A DNA stretch of 64,000 nt, from NCBI RefSeq assembly GCF_913773735.1, contig NZ_CAJYEB010000023.1, positions 496,001 to 560,000 of the forward strand, in the 5' to 3' direction. Both the position numbers and the translations under genes were made by a program. Each line of letters starts with the position of its first letter. The first letter of the stretch is position 1. This document shows, piece after piece, positions 34,650-43,473 of the stretch. A model generated the notes under the pieces. That model was not told the origin of the DNA. It saw nothing but the letters and a program-made list of their open reading frames with translations, and made no database searches. Origin of the DNA: an uncultured Massilia sp. (lineage in GTDB: Bacteria > Pseudomonadota > Gammaproteobacteria > Burkholderiales > Burkholderiaceae_D).

Positions 34650-35497
34650 CAGTCTCCCGAGGCGCCGCCGCCGTCGAAGCTGCCGCCGCCGCCCGAAAAG
34701 CCGCCGCCGTGGGACGAGCCGCCCCCGCCGAAGCCGCCGAAGCCGCCGCCGCGCTGGCGGTCGTTGTTCATGTTGCTGAGGATGCTGCCGAGGATGAAGC
34801 CGGTGGTGGCGCCGTCCCAGCCGTGCGTGCCGCCGGCGCCGGGCTGGGCCAGGTGCGGGCGGCGCCGGAACAGGGAGCGCACGATGGCGATGGCGACGAA
34901 GATGAGGAAGATGCTGGTGATGACGCCGGGACCGGTCACCTCGTCGTCCTGCGCCGCCGGCTGGGCCTTGGGCGCCGGGAACTTTTCCTGGTTCAGCAGC
35001 GTCGCGATGGCGCCGACGCCGGCGACCAGGCCGCCGTACCAGTCGTCCTGGCGGAAGTGCGGGGCGATCGTGTCCTGCAGGATGCGCTTGGACTGGGCGT
35101 CGGTCAGCACGCCCTGCACGCCGCGCCCGGCCTCGATGCGCAGGCGCCGCAGCGCCTTCGGGTTGTCGCGCGCCACCAGCAGCAGCACGCCGTCGTCGAC
35201 GCCCTTGCGGCCGAGCTTCCAGGCATCGGCGACGCGGATGCCGTACTGCTCGATGGCTTCCGGCTCCGTCGACCGCACCAGCAGCACGGCGATCTGGCTG
35301 CCGGTCTGCGCCTCGTAGTCGGCCAGCACGCCTTCCAGGCGCTGGCGCTGGTCCGGCGTCAGCATGCCGGCCTGGTCGGTGACGCGCGCCTGCAGGGCCG
35401 GGACTTCCTTGAAGCCGGACTGGGCCTGCGCGTGGGCCTGGCCGGCGAGCAGGGCGGCGAGGGCGCAGGCCCACAGCAGGCGCAGGACGGCGAGCAT
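34646..35497 (-). CDS. YgcG-type TPM-domain membrane protein
   Basis: A 283-residue exported protein. A signal peptide covers residues 1-24, and a TPM phosphatase-like domain about 35-175 (VTDQAGMLTPDQRQRLEGVL, then GSQIAVLLVRST). One transmembrane helix lies near 195-212 (ITSIFLIFVAIAIVRSLF), and a Gly-rich tail (GGGFGGFGGGGSS) ends the protein. Domain, helix and tail order match the YgcG family. It is coupled to the next TPM gene and lies 7 bases after lemA. It is likely anchored in the inner membrane facing the periplasm. Confidence 0.9.
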   Translation of the reverse strand: MLAVLRLLWACALAALLAGQAHAQAQSGFKEVPALQARVTDQAGMLTPDQRQRLEGVLADYEAQTGSQIAVLLVRSTEPEAIEQYGIRVADAWKLGRKGVDDGVLLLVARDNPKALRRLRIEAGRGVQGVLTDAQSKRILQDTIAPHFRQDDWYGGLVAGVGAIATLLNQEKFPAPKAQPAAQDDEVTGPGVITSIFLIFVAIAIVRSLFRRRPHLAQPGAGGTHGWDGATTGFILGSILSNMNNDRQRGGGFGGFGGGGSSHGGGFSGGGGSFDGGGASGDW

Positions 35498-35504
35498 GCG
35501 CGCC

Positions 35505-36116
35505 TTACTTGCCGAAGTTGACGGCCGGCGCCGTCGAGATCGATTTCTCGTTCTCGACGGTGAACGAGGGCTTGGGCTGGTAGCCGAAGGCCATCGCCGT
35601 CAGGTTGGTCGGGAAGCTGCGCGCCAGCACGTTGTACTCCTGCACGGAGGCGATGTAGCGCTGGCGCGCCACGGTGATGCGGTTCTCGGTGCCTTCGAGC
35701 TGCGACTGCAGGTCGCGGAAGCTGGTATCGGCCTTGAGCTGCGGGTAGTTCTCGGACACGGCCATCAGGCGCGACAGGGCGCCCGACAGCTCGCCCTGCA
35801 CCTGCTGGAATTTCTGGAAGGCTTCGGGATTGTTCAGCACTTCCGGCGTGATCTGGAAGCTGGTGGCGGCCGCGCGCGCGCGGGTCACGGCTTCCAGCGT
35901 ATCCTTCTCGTGCGCGGCATACCCCTTGACCGTGTTGACCAGGTTCGGGATCAGGTCGGCGCGGCGCTGGTACTGGTTGACGACCTCGGACCAGGCGGCC
36001 TTGGTGGCCTCGTCCTTGGCCTGGAACTCGTTGTAGCCGCAGCCCGAGAGCAGGACGCCGGCCAGGACGGCGCCGACGAGCATGCCGGTCCAGCGCGTGA
36101 TGAAGGATGGCTTCAT
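35505..36116 (-). CDS. lemA: LemA family lipoprotein
   Basis: A 203-residue protein with a lipoprotein signal ending LLSGC. A long helical LemA domain follows: NQYQRRADLIPNLVNTVKGYAAHEK, then ARAAATSFQITPEVLNNP, then the conserved end YNVLARSFPTN with AMAFGYQPKPSF. LemA proteins commonly pair with TPM proteins, as here with the two genes downstream. Function is uncertain; membrane-stress sensing or scaffolding has been proposed. The start at 36116 is the only one giving the signal peptide. It is divergent from pyrF. Confidence 0.93.
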   Translation of the reverse strand: MKPSFITRWTGMLVGAVLAGVLLSGCGYNEFQAKDEATKAAWSEVVNQYQRRADLIPNLVNTVKGYAAHEKDTLEAVTRARAAATSFQITPEVLNNPEAFQKFQQVQGELSGALSRLMAVSENYPQLKADTSFRDLQSQLEGTENRITVARQRYIASVQEYNVLARSFPTNLTAMAFGYQPKPSFTVENEKSISTAPAVNFGK

Positions 36117-36245
36117 GGGAAAATCCGTTGCAAGTTGTCGAATGACTAAAAATATACCCGAAATCCCCGCGCAGCGGCGTATGGACGCGACCAGTCGCTC
36201 GCTGCAGCCTGCCCGGAGCACGCTACAATAGAGGGTTTGCAACGA

Positions 36246-37082
36246 ATGACGAGGCCCGCCGTGAACTTCATCAACAAGCTGAATGCCGCCTGGAGCAGCA
36301 ACGATTCCCTGCTGTGCGTGGGGCTGGACCCCGACGTCGCGCGTTTTCCCGCGCACCTGCGCGAGCGTCCGGACGGTATCCTGGAGTTCTGCAAGGCCAT
36401 CATCGACGCCACCGCCGACCTGGCCTGCGCGTTCAAGCCGCAGATCGCCTATTTCGCCGCGCTCGGCGCCGAAGACCAGCTCGAGGCGATCTGCCGGCAC
36501 CTGCGCGACAAGCATCCGCACATCCCGCTGGTGCTCGACGCCAAGCGCGGCGACATCGGCGCCACCGCGCGCCAGTACGCGCGCGAAGCCTTCGACCGCT
36601 ACGGCGCCGACGCCGTCACCGTCAACCCGTACATGGGCTTCGACTCGGTGGAGCCGTACATGGAATGGGAAGACCGCGGCGTGATCGTGCTGTGCCGCAC
36701 CTCCAACGCGGGCGGCTCCGACCTGCAGTTCCTCGACGTCGGCGGCCAGCCGCTGTACCAGCACGTGGCGCGCCTGGTGGCGGACAAGTGGAACCGGAAC
36801 GGCCAGTGCGCGCTGGTCGTGGGCGCCACCTTCCCCGAGGAGCTGGCGCGGGTGCGCGGCATCGTCGGCGACATGCCGCTGCTGGTGCCGGGCATCGGCG
36901 CCCAGGGCGGCGACGTCGCGGCGACCGTGAAGGCGGGCCGCACGGCGGCCGGCGCCGGCATGATGATCAATTCCTCGCGCGCGATCCTGTACGCGCAGCC
37001 GCAGGGCGCCGAGGATTTCGCGCAGGCCGCGCGCAGGGTGGCGCTGGAGACGCGCGACGCGATCAACCTGCACCGCGCGTAA
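36246..37082 (+). CDS. pyrF: Orotidine 5'-phosphate decarboxylase (type 2)
   Basis: Converts OMP to UMP, the last step of de novo pyrimidine synthesis. The protein has 278 residues and belongs to the longer type-2 group. The active-site motif [11 protein letters not shown] contains the catalytic Lys and Asp; CVGLDPD near the N-terminus and NSSRAILYA near the C-terminus are also typical. ATG 36246 was chosen because GAGGG lies 10 bases upstream; a GTG at 36261 is a reasonable alternative. TACAAT at about 36224 could be the -10 box. Confidence 0.93.
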   Translation: MTRPAVNFINKLNAAWSSNDSLLCVGLDPDVARFPAHLRERPDGILEFCKAIIDATADLACAFKPQIAYFAALGAEDQLEAICRHLRDKHPHIPLVLDAKRGDIGATARQYAREAFDRYGADAVTVNPYMGFDSVEPYMEWEDRGVIVLCRTSNAGGSDLQFLDVGGQPLYQHVARLVADKWNRNGQCALVVGATFPEELARVRGIVGDMPLLVPGIGAQGGDVAATVKAGRTAAGAGMMINSSRAILYAQPQGAEDFAQAARRVALETRDAINLHRA

Positions 37083-37330
37083 GACGCGTCGGTGCCGGCG
37101 GTTGGTGCGCGCGGGGTGCCTGCGCCGGCCGCGCGCACCCTACGATCGTCCCACGCATCGATGACGATGGCGTAGGGTGCGCACCCCGTGCGCACCATGA
37201 CGTTCGCGTGATGCCGGCATGTGGTGCGCACAGGGTGCCTGCGCCGGCCGCGCGCACCCTACGGTAACGACATGCCTCGATTGACCGACCTCGGTGTGTG
37301 CCGGAGCCGTCGGGTGCGCACCATGCCGCA
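37083..37330. repeat. Cluster of family-2 palindromes (GTGCGCAC type)
   Basis: The gap between pyrF and sbcB is filled with copies of a dispersed palindrome. Two direct copies of about 40 bases lie at 37103-37143 and 37222-37262 (both ending CGCGCGCACCCTACG). An inverted unit GTGCGCACCCCGTGCGCAC lies between them at about 37179-37197, and a partial copy at about 37312-37324. The genes on either side converge, so the cluster may act as a bidirectional transcription or mRNA end. No T-rich terminator is present. Confidence 0.7.
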
Positions 37331-37334
37331 TGCC

Positions 37335-38783
37335 TCAATACCGCTCGGGCGCGATCATTTCGGCGTAGTCGTACAGTGCCCCCAGGATCTGCTCGCCCCG
37401 TTCGTCCGCCGTCTCCGACAGCGTGTCGATGGCGGCGAACAGGTCGTCCACCGTGCGCGCGCCGCCGGCGCCGTCGAACAGGCGCGCCGCGCGGTGCTCT
37501 TCCCAGGCTTGCGCTTCCTCGGCCGACAGCGTGTCGGGGAAATTGCGCGCGCGGTAGCGGAACACGAGCTCGCCCAGCCGCTTGTCGTCGAAGCCGGGCC
37601 GCGCGGCCGCCAGCCGGGCCGGCGACTCGGCGCGCAGCGCTTCGAGGCGGCGGCGGTCGCTGTTGCCGACGAAGCCGCCGTACAGGTCTTCGTCGACGTC
37701 CGCCGCGCCGCCCTCGCCGTCGCGCTGGAATACCTGCTGCCACAGGGCCGTCATGTCCGGCCCGCCCGCCGCGATGCGCGCATGGGCCTGGCACTGGGCG
37801 ACGTCCAGTTCCCAGCGCTGCGCCAGTTCCGGCGACAGCGTCTTGAGGTTGGCCACCAGCATGGGCGACTTGTTCAGGTGCACGCTCTTGACCGGCAGGC
37901 GCGTGACGCCCTCGGGCAGGTCGGCGGCGCGCGTGAACAGGCGCTGGCGGATCGTGTCGGCATCCAGCGTGAACAGCTCGGACGGGTCGTGGCGGCAGTC
38001 CCAGACCAGCACCTCGTTCTTGTTGGTGGGATGCGTGGCCAGCGGCCAGACCAGCGACAGGCAGCCGCGCTCGGCCGGGAACATGCCCGAGACGTGCAGG
38101 AAGGGCTGGCGCTGGGCCGGGTCGAGGTGCAGGCCCATCTCGGCGGCCACGCGGTCCTTGCGGCGCAGCTCCAGGCAGAAGTCGAACAGCTTCGGCTGGC
38201 GCGCCCTGAGCAGGCGCGCCAGCGCGATGGTGGCGCGCACGTCGGACAGCGCATCGTGGGCGGCGTCGTGCGCCAGGCCGTTGTCGCGCGTGAGGTGTTC
38301 GAGCTTGAAGCTGGGGCGGCCGTCGTCGTGGCGCGGCCAGGCGATGCCGTCCGGGCGCAGCGCATAGGCCATGCGCACGACGTCGAGCAGGTCCCAGCGG
38401 CCGCAGCCGTTCTGCCATTCGCGCGCGTACGGGTCGATCAGGTTGCGCCAGAACAGGAAGCGCGTGACCTCGTCGTCGAAGCGGATCGTGTTGTAGCCCA
38501 CCCCGATGGTGCCCGGCTCGGAAAACGCGGCGCAGATGGCGGCGGCGAACGCGTGTTCCGGCACCCCGTGCTCCAGGCAGTGCTGCGGCACGATCCCGGT
38601 GATCAGGCAGGACTGCGGGTCGGGCAGGTAGTCGGGCGCCGGCTGGCAGTACAGCATGATCGGCTCGCCGATCTCGTTGAGGTCGGCATCGGTGCGGATC
38701 GCGGCGAACTGCGCCGGACGATCGCGCCGCGGCTCGGCGCCGAAGGTTTCGTAGTCGTGCCAGAGGAAGGTGTGGTTGCTCAT
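37335..38783 (-). CDS. sbcB: Exodeoxyribonuclease I
   Basis: A 3'-5' single-strand DNA exonuclease for recombination, repair and mismatch correction. The 482-residue length is close to E. coli ExoI. The DnaQ-like exonuclease motif I FLWHDYETFG (Asp10, Glu12) starts the protein; HDALSDVRATIALARLL gives the later DEDD motif. Internal SH3-like and helical C-terminal parts follow. The start at 38783 is fixed by motif I position; the very long frame upstream is a shadow. It stands alone between converging pyrF and a diguanylate cyclase gene. Confidence 0.94.
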   Translation of the reverse strand: MSNHTFLWHDYETFGAEPRRDRPAQFAAIRTDADLNEIGEPIMLYCQPAPDYLPDPQSCLITGIVPQHCLEHGVPEHAFAAAICAAFSEPGTIGVGYNTIRFDDEVTRFLFWRNLIDPYAREWQNGCGRWDLLDVVRMAYALRPDGIAWPRHDDGRPSFKLEHLTRDNGLAHDAAHDALSDVRATIALARLLRARQPKLFDFCLELRRKDRVAAEMGLHLDPAQRQPFLHVSGMFPAERGCLSLVWPLATHPTNKNEVLVWDCRHDPSELFTLDADTIRQRLFTRAADLPEGVTRLPVKSVHLNKSPMLVANLKTLSPELAQRWELDVAQCQAHARIAAGGPDMTALWQQVFQRDGEGGAADVDEDLYGGFVGNSDRRRLEALRAESPARLAAARPGFDDKRLGELVFRYRARNFPDTLSAEEAQAWEEHRAARLFDGAGGARTVDDLFAAIDTLSETADERGEQILGALYDYAEMIAPERY

Positions 38784-38869
38784 CGGGTGCTCGGTGGTGG
38801 ATCGCGCCGCCATTCTAACGCGCCGCCCCGGCGCGGCTCCAGCCGCGGCGCAAGTCCGCGCGGGAACCT

Positions 38870-39829
38870 TCAGATGCCGATGCGGTCGCGTCCCGCTTCC
38901 TTGGCCCGGTACAGGGCCGCGTCGGCGGCCGTCACCAGGGCGCGTTCGTCCTGGCCGGGCGCCAGCGTGGCGACGCCGAACGAACCGGTGATGTGCGGCA
39001 GCGGCAGGCGCATGTCGTCGAACACGACGGTCTCGCGCAGCCGCAGGCACAGGCGCTGCGCCACCGCCATCGCCAGTTCGCGGGACGTGTCGGGCAGGAT
39101 CGCGGCCATTTCCTCGCCGCCGTAGCGGACCGCGTAGTCGGTCGGGCGCAGGCCGGCGCGCAGCGCGCCCGCGGCCGCGCACAGCGCGCCGTCGCCGGCG
39201 AGGTGGCCGTGGGTGTCGTTGAAGCGCTTGAAGTGGTCGAGGTCGATCATCACCAGCGACAGCGCGGCGCCGTCCTGGCGCGCCCGCGCCACCAGGCGCG
39301 GCAGCATGTCGTTCAGCCAGGCGCGGTTGTACAGGCCGGTGAGGCCGTCGTTGAACGACAGCTGGCGGTAGAACTCGCCCAGCTTCTGGCGCCGCCGCAG
39401 CAGGGCGTTGGCGGCGCGGATGCGGAACGAGAGCAGGCGCAGCATGTTGCGCGCCACGCCATGGTGGCGCTCGATCAGCTGCCACACCAGGTCCGGCTCG
39501 ATCACCAGCAGCTCGGTGTCTTCCAGCGCGACCATGGCGGCCAGGTTGGCGGCCTCGTCCAGCACCGACTGTTCGCCCACGCTCTCGCCGGGCAGGATGT
39601 GCTCCAGGCGGTCGTCGCCGACCGACCACGACGCCTCCACCCCCAGCGCGCCCGCCAGCACGATGTACAGGCGGGCCCGCAATCCTTCCTGGACCTGGTC
39701 GCCCTTGGCCACCCGCACGATCGTGCAGTTGGCGAGCTCGGCCGCGACGGCCGGGGTGGCGGCGCCGCGGAACAGGTCGAGGTCGCCGATGGCGTAGCGG
39801 GAAGCACCGAAGGTGCCGGTCGGTTGCAT
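38870..39829 (-). CDS. Cyclic-nucleotide-binding-domain diguanylate cyclase
   Basis: A 319-residue cytoplasmic signalling protein. Residues about 20-125 form a CNMP/CRP-like sensor domain (GDQVQEGLRARLYIVLAG, then GESVGEQSVLDEAAN). A helical linker leads to a GGDEF domain (about 155-319) with DGLTGLYNR, FKRFNDTHGHLAGD and the active-site motif GGEEM (237-241). A product-inhibition I-site RPTD (228-231) lies five residues before it. It should make c-di-GMP, with activity tuned by a cyclic nucleotide or similar ligand. A GGAGAG ribosome binding site precedes the ATG. Confidence 0.93.
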   Translation of the reverse strand: MQPTGTFGASRYAIGDLDLFRGAATPAVAAELANCTIVRVAKGDQVQEGLRARLYIVLAGALGVEASWSVGDDRLEHILPGESVGEQSVLDEAANLAAMVALEDTELLVIEPDLVWQLIERHHGVARNMLRLLSFRIRAANALLRRRQKLGEFYRQLSFNDGLTGLYNRAWLNDMLPRLVARARQDGAALSLVMIDLDHFKRFNDTHGHLAGDGALCAAAGALRAGLRPTDYAVRYGGEEMAAILPDTSRELAMAVAQRLCLRLRETVVFDDMRLPLPHITGSFGVATLAPGQDERALVTAADAALYRAKEAGRDRIGI

Positions 39830-39941
39830 GGTCTCTCCGGTAAGGTCGGGAAGCGGGGTATATTGACAGCCCTGCATGATACCGTATCGCCATCCCCTGG
39901 GGTGCCTGGCGTACATTTCGTAATGGTGGTCCAATGGCGTC

Positions 39942-40757
39942 ATGACTGCCAATAACGACACCGCGCACGACCTGGTCGATGCGCTCGGCCGGCGCCACGC
40001 GCCGGCGCCCGATGCCCGCATCGTCTGCCTCGTGCCCTCGATCACCGAACTGCTGTGCACGCTCGGCCTGGCGCCGAAGCTGGTGGGCCGCACCGGCTTC
40101 TGCATCCATCCGCGCGAGACGGTGGCCGCGATTCCCAAGGTGGGCGGCACCAAGGACGTCAACATCGACAAGATCCGGCGCCTGGCGCCAACGCACGTGG
40201 TCGTCAACATCGACGAGAACGAAAAGCCCACCGTGGACGCGCTGGCGCAGTTCGTGCCGCACGTCGTCGTCACGCACCCGAACGCGCCGCGCGACAACCT
40301 GGCGCTGGCGCGCCTGCTCGGCGGCATCTTCGGCGCCGACGCGGCCGCCGCGCGCTGGTGCGCCGCGTTCGAACAGGAATACGCTGCCTTGCGCGCCGCC
40401 CGGCGCGGGCCGCCGCGCACGGTCCTGTACTGCATCTGGCAGGATCCGTGGATGACCGTGTCGCGGGATACCTATATCGCCGCCATGCTGGCCGAACTGG
40501 GCTGGCGCGTGCCGGACCTGGACACGGCGCGCTATCCGCGCTTTCACTGGTCGCAGGCGCTGGTGGACGGGCTGGACGCGGTGCTGCTGTCGACGGAGCC
40601 GTACCGCTTCACGCAGGCGCATGCGGACGCGCTGGAAAAACAGGTCGGGATCCCGGTGCTGCTGGTGGACGGGGAGATGATGTCGTGGTACGGCAGCAGG
40701 GCGCTGGAAGGATTGCGCTACCTGCGTGCGCTGCGCGAGATGCTCGAGGGCGCATGA
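39942..40757 (+). CDS. Cobalamin-binding-like protein (BtuF-type helical-backbone metal receptor)
   Basis: A 271-residue protein of the helical-backbone metal receptor family. The N-terminus RIVCLVPSITELLCTLGLAPKLVG is typical, as are GGTKDVNIDKIRRLAPTHVVVN and LLSTEPYRFTQAHADAL. It is annotated elsewhere as cobalamin-binding. It lacks a signal peptide, so unlike BtuF it appears cytoplasmic, and no transporter genes are near. Its stop TGA overlaps the ATG of a 20-codon repeat-encoded frame. Binding partner unknown. Confidence 0.82.
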   Translation: MTANNDTAHDLVDALGRRHAPAPDARIVCLVPSITELLCTLGLAPKLVGRTGFCIHPRETVAAIPKVGGTKDVNIDKIRRLAPTHVVVNIDENEKPTVDALAQFVPHVVVTHPNAPRDNLALARLLGGIFGADAAAARWCAAFEQEYAALRAARRGPPRTVLYCIWQDPWMTVSRDTYIAAMLAELGWRVPDLDTARYPRFHWSQALVDGLDAVLLSTEPYRFTQAHADALEKQVGIPVLLVDGEMMSWYGSRALEGLRYLRALREMLEGA

Positions 40758-40813
40758 AGCGAGCAGGCGTGAAGCGAGCAGGCGTGAAGCGAGCAGGCGT
40801 GAAGCAAGGGGCA
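40754..40813 (+). repeat. 15-base tandem repeat encoding a tiny coupled frame
   Basis: Four 15-base units, ATG/GTG AAGCGAGCAGGC, three near-identical and the last degraded, start at the stop codon of the preceding gene. The frame opened by ATG 40754, overlapping that TGA, encodes a 20-residue basic peptide built from KRAGV repeats and stops at 40814-40816. It may simply be slipped-strand expansion rather than a gene. Confidence 0.6.
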
Positions 40814-40824
40814 TGAAGCGGGGA

Positions 40825-40847
40825 CCCCGGCCTGCGCCGGGGCGACG
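40825..40847. repeat. Family-1 palindrome (CCCCGGCCTGCGCCGGGG)
   Basis: One copy of a dispersed palindrome with CCCCGGC/GCCGGGG arms, followed by CGACG. Related copies occur at 30851, 48773 and twice at 54692-54776. It is intergenic, between a convergent gene pair. Confidence 0.7.
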
Positions 40848-40895
40848 CCGTTGCCGGCGAGCCCGGGAGCCTGCGTGGCAGGCTCCAGGCATGGG

Positions 40896-41273
40896 TCATT
40901 CGCCGCTGGTCAGGTTCTTGTCCGCCATCGCGTCGATGTCGACCGGCGCCGGTTCGCGCAGCTTCTTGTCGTTCAGGCGTCCCAGGGCGCTGTCGAGCGC
41001 GCGCTGCAGCTTGCCGACGGCGGCGGTGATCGACAGTTGCAGGTTTTCCGCGTGCGCATGCACGACCACCGGCGCATAGCCCGACACGCGCGCTTCCATC
41101 ATGCAGTAGTTGCTGCCGTCCTCGTGCTTCTGGCTGTTCTCGTTGCTGACGTGGACGTCGACGCGGCGCACCTGCTCGAAGCGGCCGATGGCGGCTTCGA
41201 CGCTGCTGCGCACGCGCTCGTCCAGGCCCTGGTGACGGTCGATGGTGTTGTCGGTATTGATGTTGATTTCCAT
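40896..41273 (-). CDS. Ribosome hibernation promoting factor/RaiA-family protein
   Basis: A 125-residue protein with the HPF/RaiA fold pattern: MEININTDNTIDRHQGLDERV, then VRRVDVHVSNENSQKHEDGSNYCMMEARV, then VVVHAHAENLQLSITAAVGKLQRALD. Such proteins bind the 30S decoding region and keep ribosomes inactive in stationary phase. It is a short-type protein with no long HPF dimerisation domain. The start at 41273 follows AAAGGAGGGAATAT, an excellent ribosome binding site. Whether it is the main HPF of the cell or a paralogue is unknown. Confidence 0.85.
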   Translation of the reverse strand: MEININTDNTIDRHQGLDERVRSSVEAAIGRFEQVRRVDVHVSNENSQKHEDGSNYCMMEARVSGYAPVVVHAHAENLQLSITAAVGKLQRALDSALGRLNDKKLREPAPVDIDAMADKNLTSGE

Positions 41274-41359
41274 ATATTCCCTCCTTTGTGATGCGGTTGG
41301 CATGATCTTACCCGTCCTCGCCTGATTACCATGTGGGGGAACGCACGCTCGACTTCAAG

Positions 41360-42070
41360 TCAGGCATTGACGACGCTGGCGGCGATATTGATCGACAGGC
41401 CCAGGATGACCAGGTTGAAGAAGAACGACAGCACCGAATGGCCCAGCACCAGCTTGCGCATGGCGCGGGTGGCGACCGCCACGTCCGAGGTCTGGACGGC
41501 GATCGAGATCGTGAACGAGAAATACAGGAAATCCCAGTAGTTCGGCGCGAGGTCCGGTTCCGGGAAACGCAGCGGCGGGCCGGCCGCGCCGTGGTCGCTG
41601 CAGTAGTACAGGTGGGCATAGTGCAGCGCGAACAGCACGCCCACCATCAGCCAGGAGCCGATCACGGTCAGGATCGTGAAGCCGTAGTGCAGCGCCGCCT
41701 CGTCGGCGCCGACCTTGCCCATGCGCGCCAGTTCGGTGACGATGGCGTACAGGCTCAGGACGGCGCCGGCCACCATCAGGCCCAGCACCGCGCGCGCGCT
41801 CTCGTCCTGGCGCTGCGCCATCTCGCGCACCTTGCGGTGGTCGGCGCGCATCATCAGCCACGCCATGTTGGCCAGGTACAGCCAGGCGCCGGCGTTCCAG
41901 CCGACCAGCGCGCGCCGCAGCCAGCCATGGCTGCCCGGCAGCAGCAGACCGACCGCGACGCCGAACGCGATCGCCAGCACCAGGTGCGGCCGCGCGCGCA
42001 CGAAGCGCAGCGGCCAGCGGCGGGCGCCGGCCTGGCGCGCCGGCTTGCGCTCGGGCGCGTGCGCGCTCAT
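41360..42070 (-). CDS. DUF1345 membrane protein
   Basis: A 236-residue integral membrane protein with about five hydrophobic helices. Typical family segments are WNAGAWLYLANMAWLMMRADHRKVREMA and NYWDFLYFSFTISIAVQTSDVAV, the latter with the channel-like FSFT pattern of this family. Its start overlaps the stop of the MFS gene upstream by 4 bases, so the two are co-translated. Function unknown. Confidence 0.88.
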   Translation of the reverse strand: MSAHAPERKPARQAGARRWPLRFVRARPHLVLAIAFGVAVGLLLPGSHGWLRRALVGWNAGAWLYLANMAWLMMRADHRKVREMAQRQDESARAVLGLMVAGAVLSLYAIVTELARMGKVGADEAALHYGFTILTVIGSWLMVGVLFALHYAHLYYCSDHGAAGPPLRFPEPDLAPNYWDFLYFSFTISIAVQTSDVAVATRAMRKLVLGHSVLSFFFNLVILGLSINIAASVVNA

Positions 42071-43332
42071 GGGGCGGTTCCGGCCCGGGCCCGTTCTTCC
42101 GCCTCGTGGTGCGGGAAGCGGTCCATGCGCGACAGCACGGGGAACAGTTTCATCCAGGTGCCGGTGACGACGAGGGTGGCGACGCCGCCGAAGATGATGG
42201 CGCGGACCAGGCCCAGCCAGCTCGCGGTCAGGCCCGACTCGAACTCGCCCAGTTCGTTGGACGCGCCGATGAAGACGGCATTCACGGCGCTGACGCGGCC
42301 GCGGATCTCGTCCGGCGTCTCGTACTGCACGAGCAGGTGGCGGATGTACACGCTGATCATGTCGCCGGCGCCGAGCAGGAACAGGGCGACCAGCGCCACC
42401 GGGAAGCTGTGCACGAGGCCCATCGTCACGGTGGCCAGGCCGAACAGGGCCACGCCGCCGAACATCCAGGCGCCGACGCGGCGCGTGATCGGGTGGAAGG
42501 CCAGCACGATCGAGCACAGCGCGGCGCCGGCGCCGGGCGCCGTGCGCAGCAGGCCCAGGCTGGTGGGCCCGGCATCGAGGATGTCGTGGGCATAGGCCGG
42601 CAGCAGGGCGGTGACGCCGCCGAACAGCACGGCGAACAGGTCGAGCGAGATCGCGCCCAGCACGATCGGGCGCGAGCGCACGAAGCGCAGGCCCTCGAGC
42701 AGCGTGTGCCAGCTGACGGGCGCCTTGTTGCGCGCCTGCGGCATGCTCCTGGTACCCGCCATCAGCAGCACCGCCAGCGCCAGCAGCGTGCTGGAGACGG
42801 CGTACACGAAGTTGGGACCGAACACGTACAGCAGGCCGCCGACCACGGGCCCGGCGATCACGGCCACCTGGAAGGTCGAGGAACTGAGGGCGACGGCCTG
42901 GGAGAACTGCTCGGTGGGCACGAGGTTCCTCAGCACGGCCTGCGAGGCCGGCATCATGAAGGCGCGCGCGCTGCCGTACAGCACCAGCACGGCGAACACG
43001 GGCCAGACGTCGTGGCTGCCGGACAGCGTGAACGCCATCAGCAGCAGGCTGCACAGCAGCTGGGTGCCGAGGCATAGCAGCACGATGTTGCGGCGGTTGT
43101 AGGTGTCGGCGACGTGGCCGGCCCACAGGATCAGCACCAGGAAGGGCGCGAACTGGGCCAGGCCGATGAGGCCGAGGTCGAACAGCCGGCCGGTGATCTG
43201 GTACACCTGCCAGCCGACGGCGACGCTCTGCATCTGGACGGCGAGGGTGCCGAGGAAGCGCGAGGACAGGTAGAAGGAGAGGTTACGGTTGCGCAGGACG
43301 GCAAGGCCGCCTGCCGGAGGAGACGATGGCAT
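42067..43332 (-). CDS. MFS transporter (EntS-like exporter family)
   Basis: A 421-residue inner membrane transporter with about twelve helices. It begins LRNRNLSFYLSSRFLGTLAVQMQSVAVGWQVY, typical of the EntS/enterobactin-exporter-like group. The motif A region GHVADTYNRRNIVLL lies between TM2 and TM3, and the internal repeat between helices 8 and 9 is weaker (FHPITRRVGAWM). It is upstream of and coupled to the DUF1345 gene. No siderophore genes are near, so the substrate remains open. Confidence 0.9.
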   Translation of the reverse strand: MPSSPPAGGLAVLRNRNLSFYLSSRFLGTLAVQMQSVAVGWQVYQITGRLFDLGLIGLAQFAPFLVLILWAGHVADTYNRRNIVLLCLGTQLLCSLLLMAFTLSGSHDVWPVFAVLVLYGSARAFMMPASQAVLRNLVPTEQFSQAVALSSSTFQVAVIAGPVVGGLLYVFGPNFVYAVSSTLLALAVLLMAGTRSMPQARNKAPVSWHTLLEGLRFVRSRPIVLGAISLDLFAVLFGGVTALLPAYAHDILDAGPTSLGLLRTAPGAGAALCSIVLAFHPITRRVGAWMFGGVALFGLATVTMGLVHSFPVALVALFLLGAGDMISVYIRHLLVQYETPDEIRGRVSAVNAVFIGASNELGEFESGLTASWLGLVRAIIFGGVATLVVTGTWMKLFPVLSRMDRFPHHEAEERARAGTAP

Positions 43333-43440
43333 AGGGGGTGGACACGGTGGGAAGACAGGCAGGCTTCATTGTGCCCTATATGCCGGATATATGCTGTCTT
43401 GACATCGCCTGCGATCGCTTTCACGCATCGGTGACGATGG

Positions 43441-43466
43441 CGCAGGGTGCGCACCCCGTGCGCACC
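43441..43466. repeat. Family-2 palindrome copy
   Basis: GGTGCGCACCCCGTGCGCACC with a CAG in front, an isolated copy of the same dispersed palindrome seen at 37.1-37.3, 53.4 and 57.2 kb. It sits just past the 3' end of the leftward reductase gene. Confidence 0.65.
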
Positions 43467-43473
43467 GAACAGG

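Noticed and set aside
37335-40892. A 1185-codon minus-strand open frame
   Set aside because: Only its last 483 codons are a gene (exonuclease I). The upstream part is a frame shadow of the diguanylate cyclase and antisense to the cobalamin-binding-like gene.
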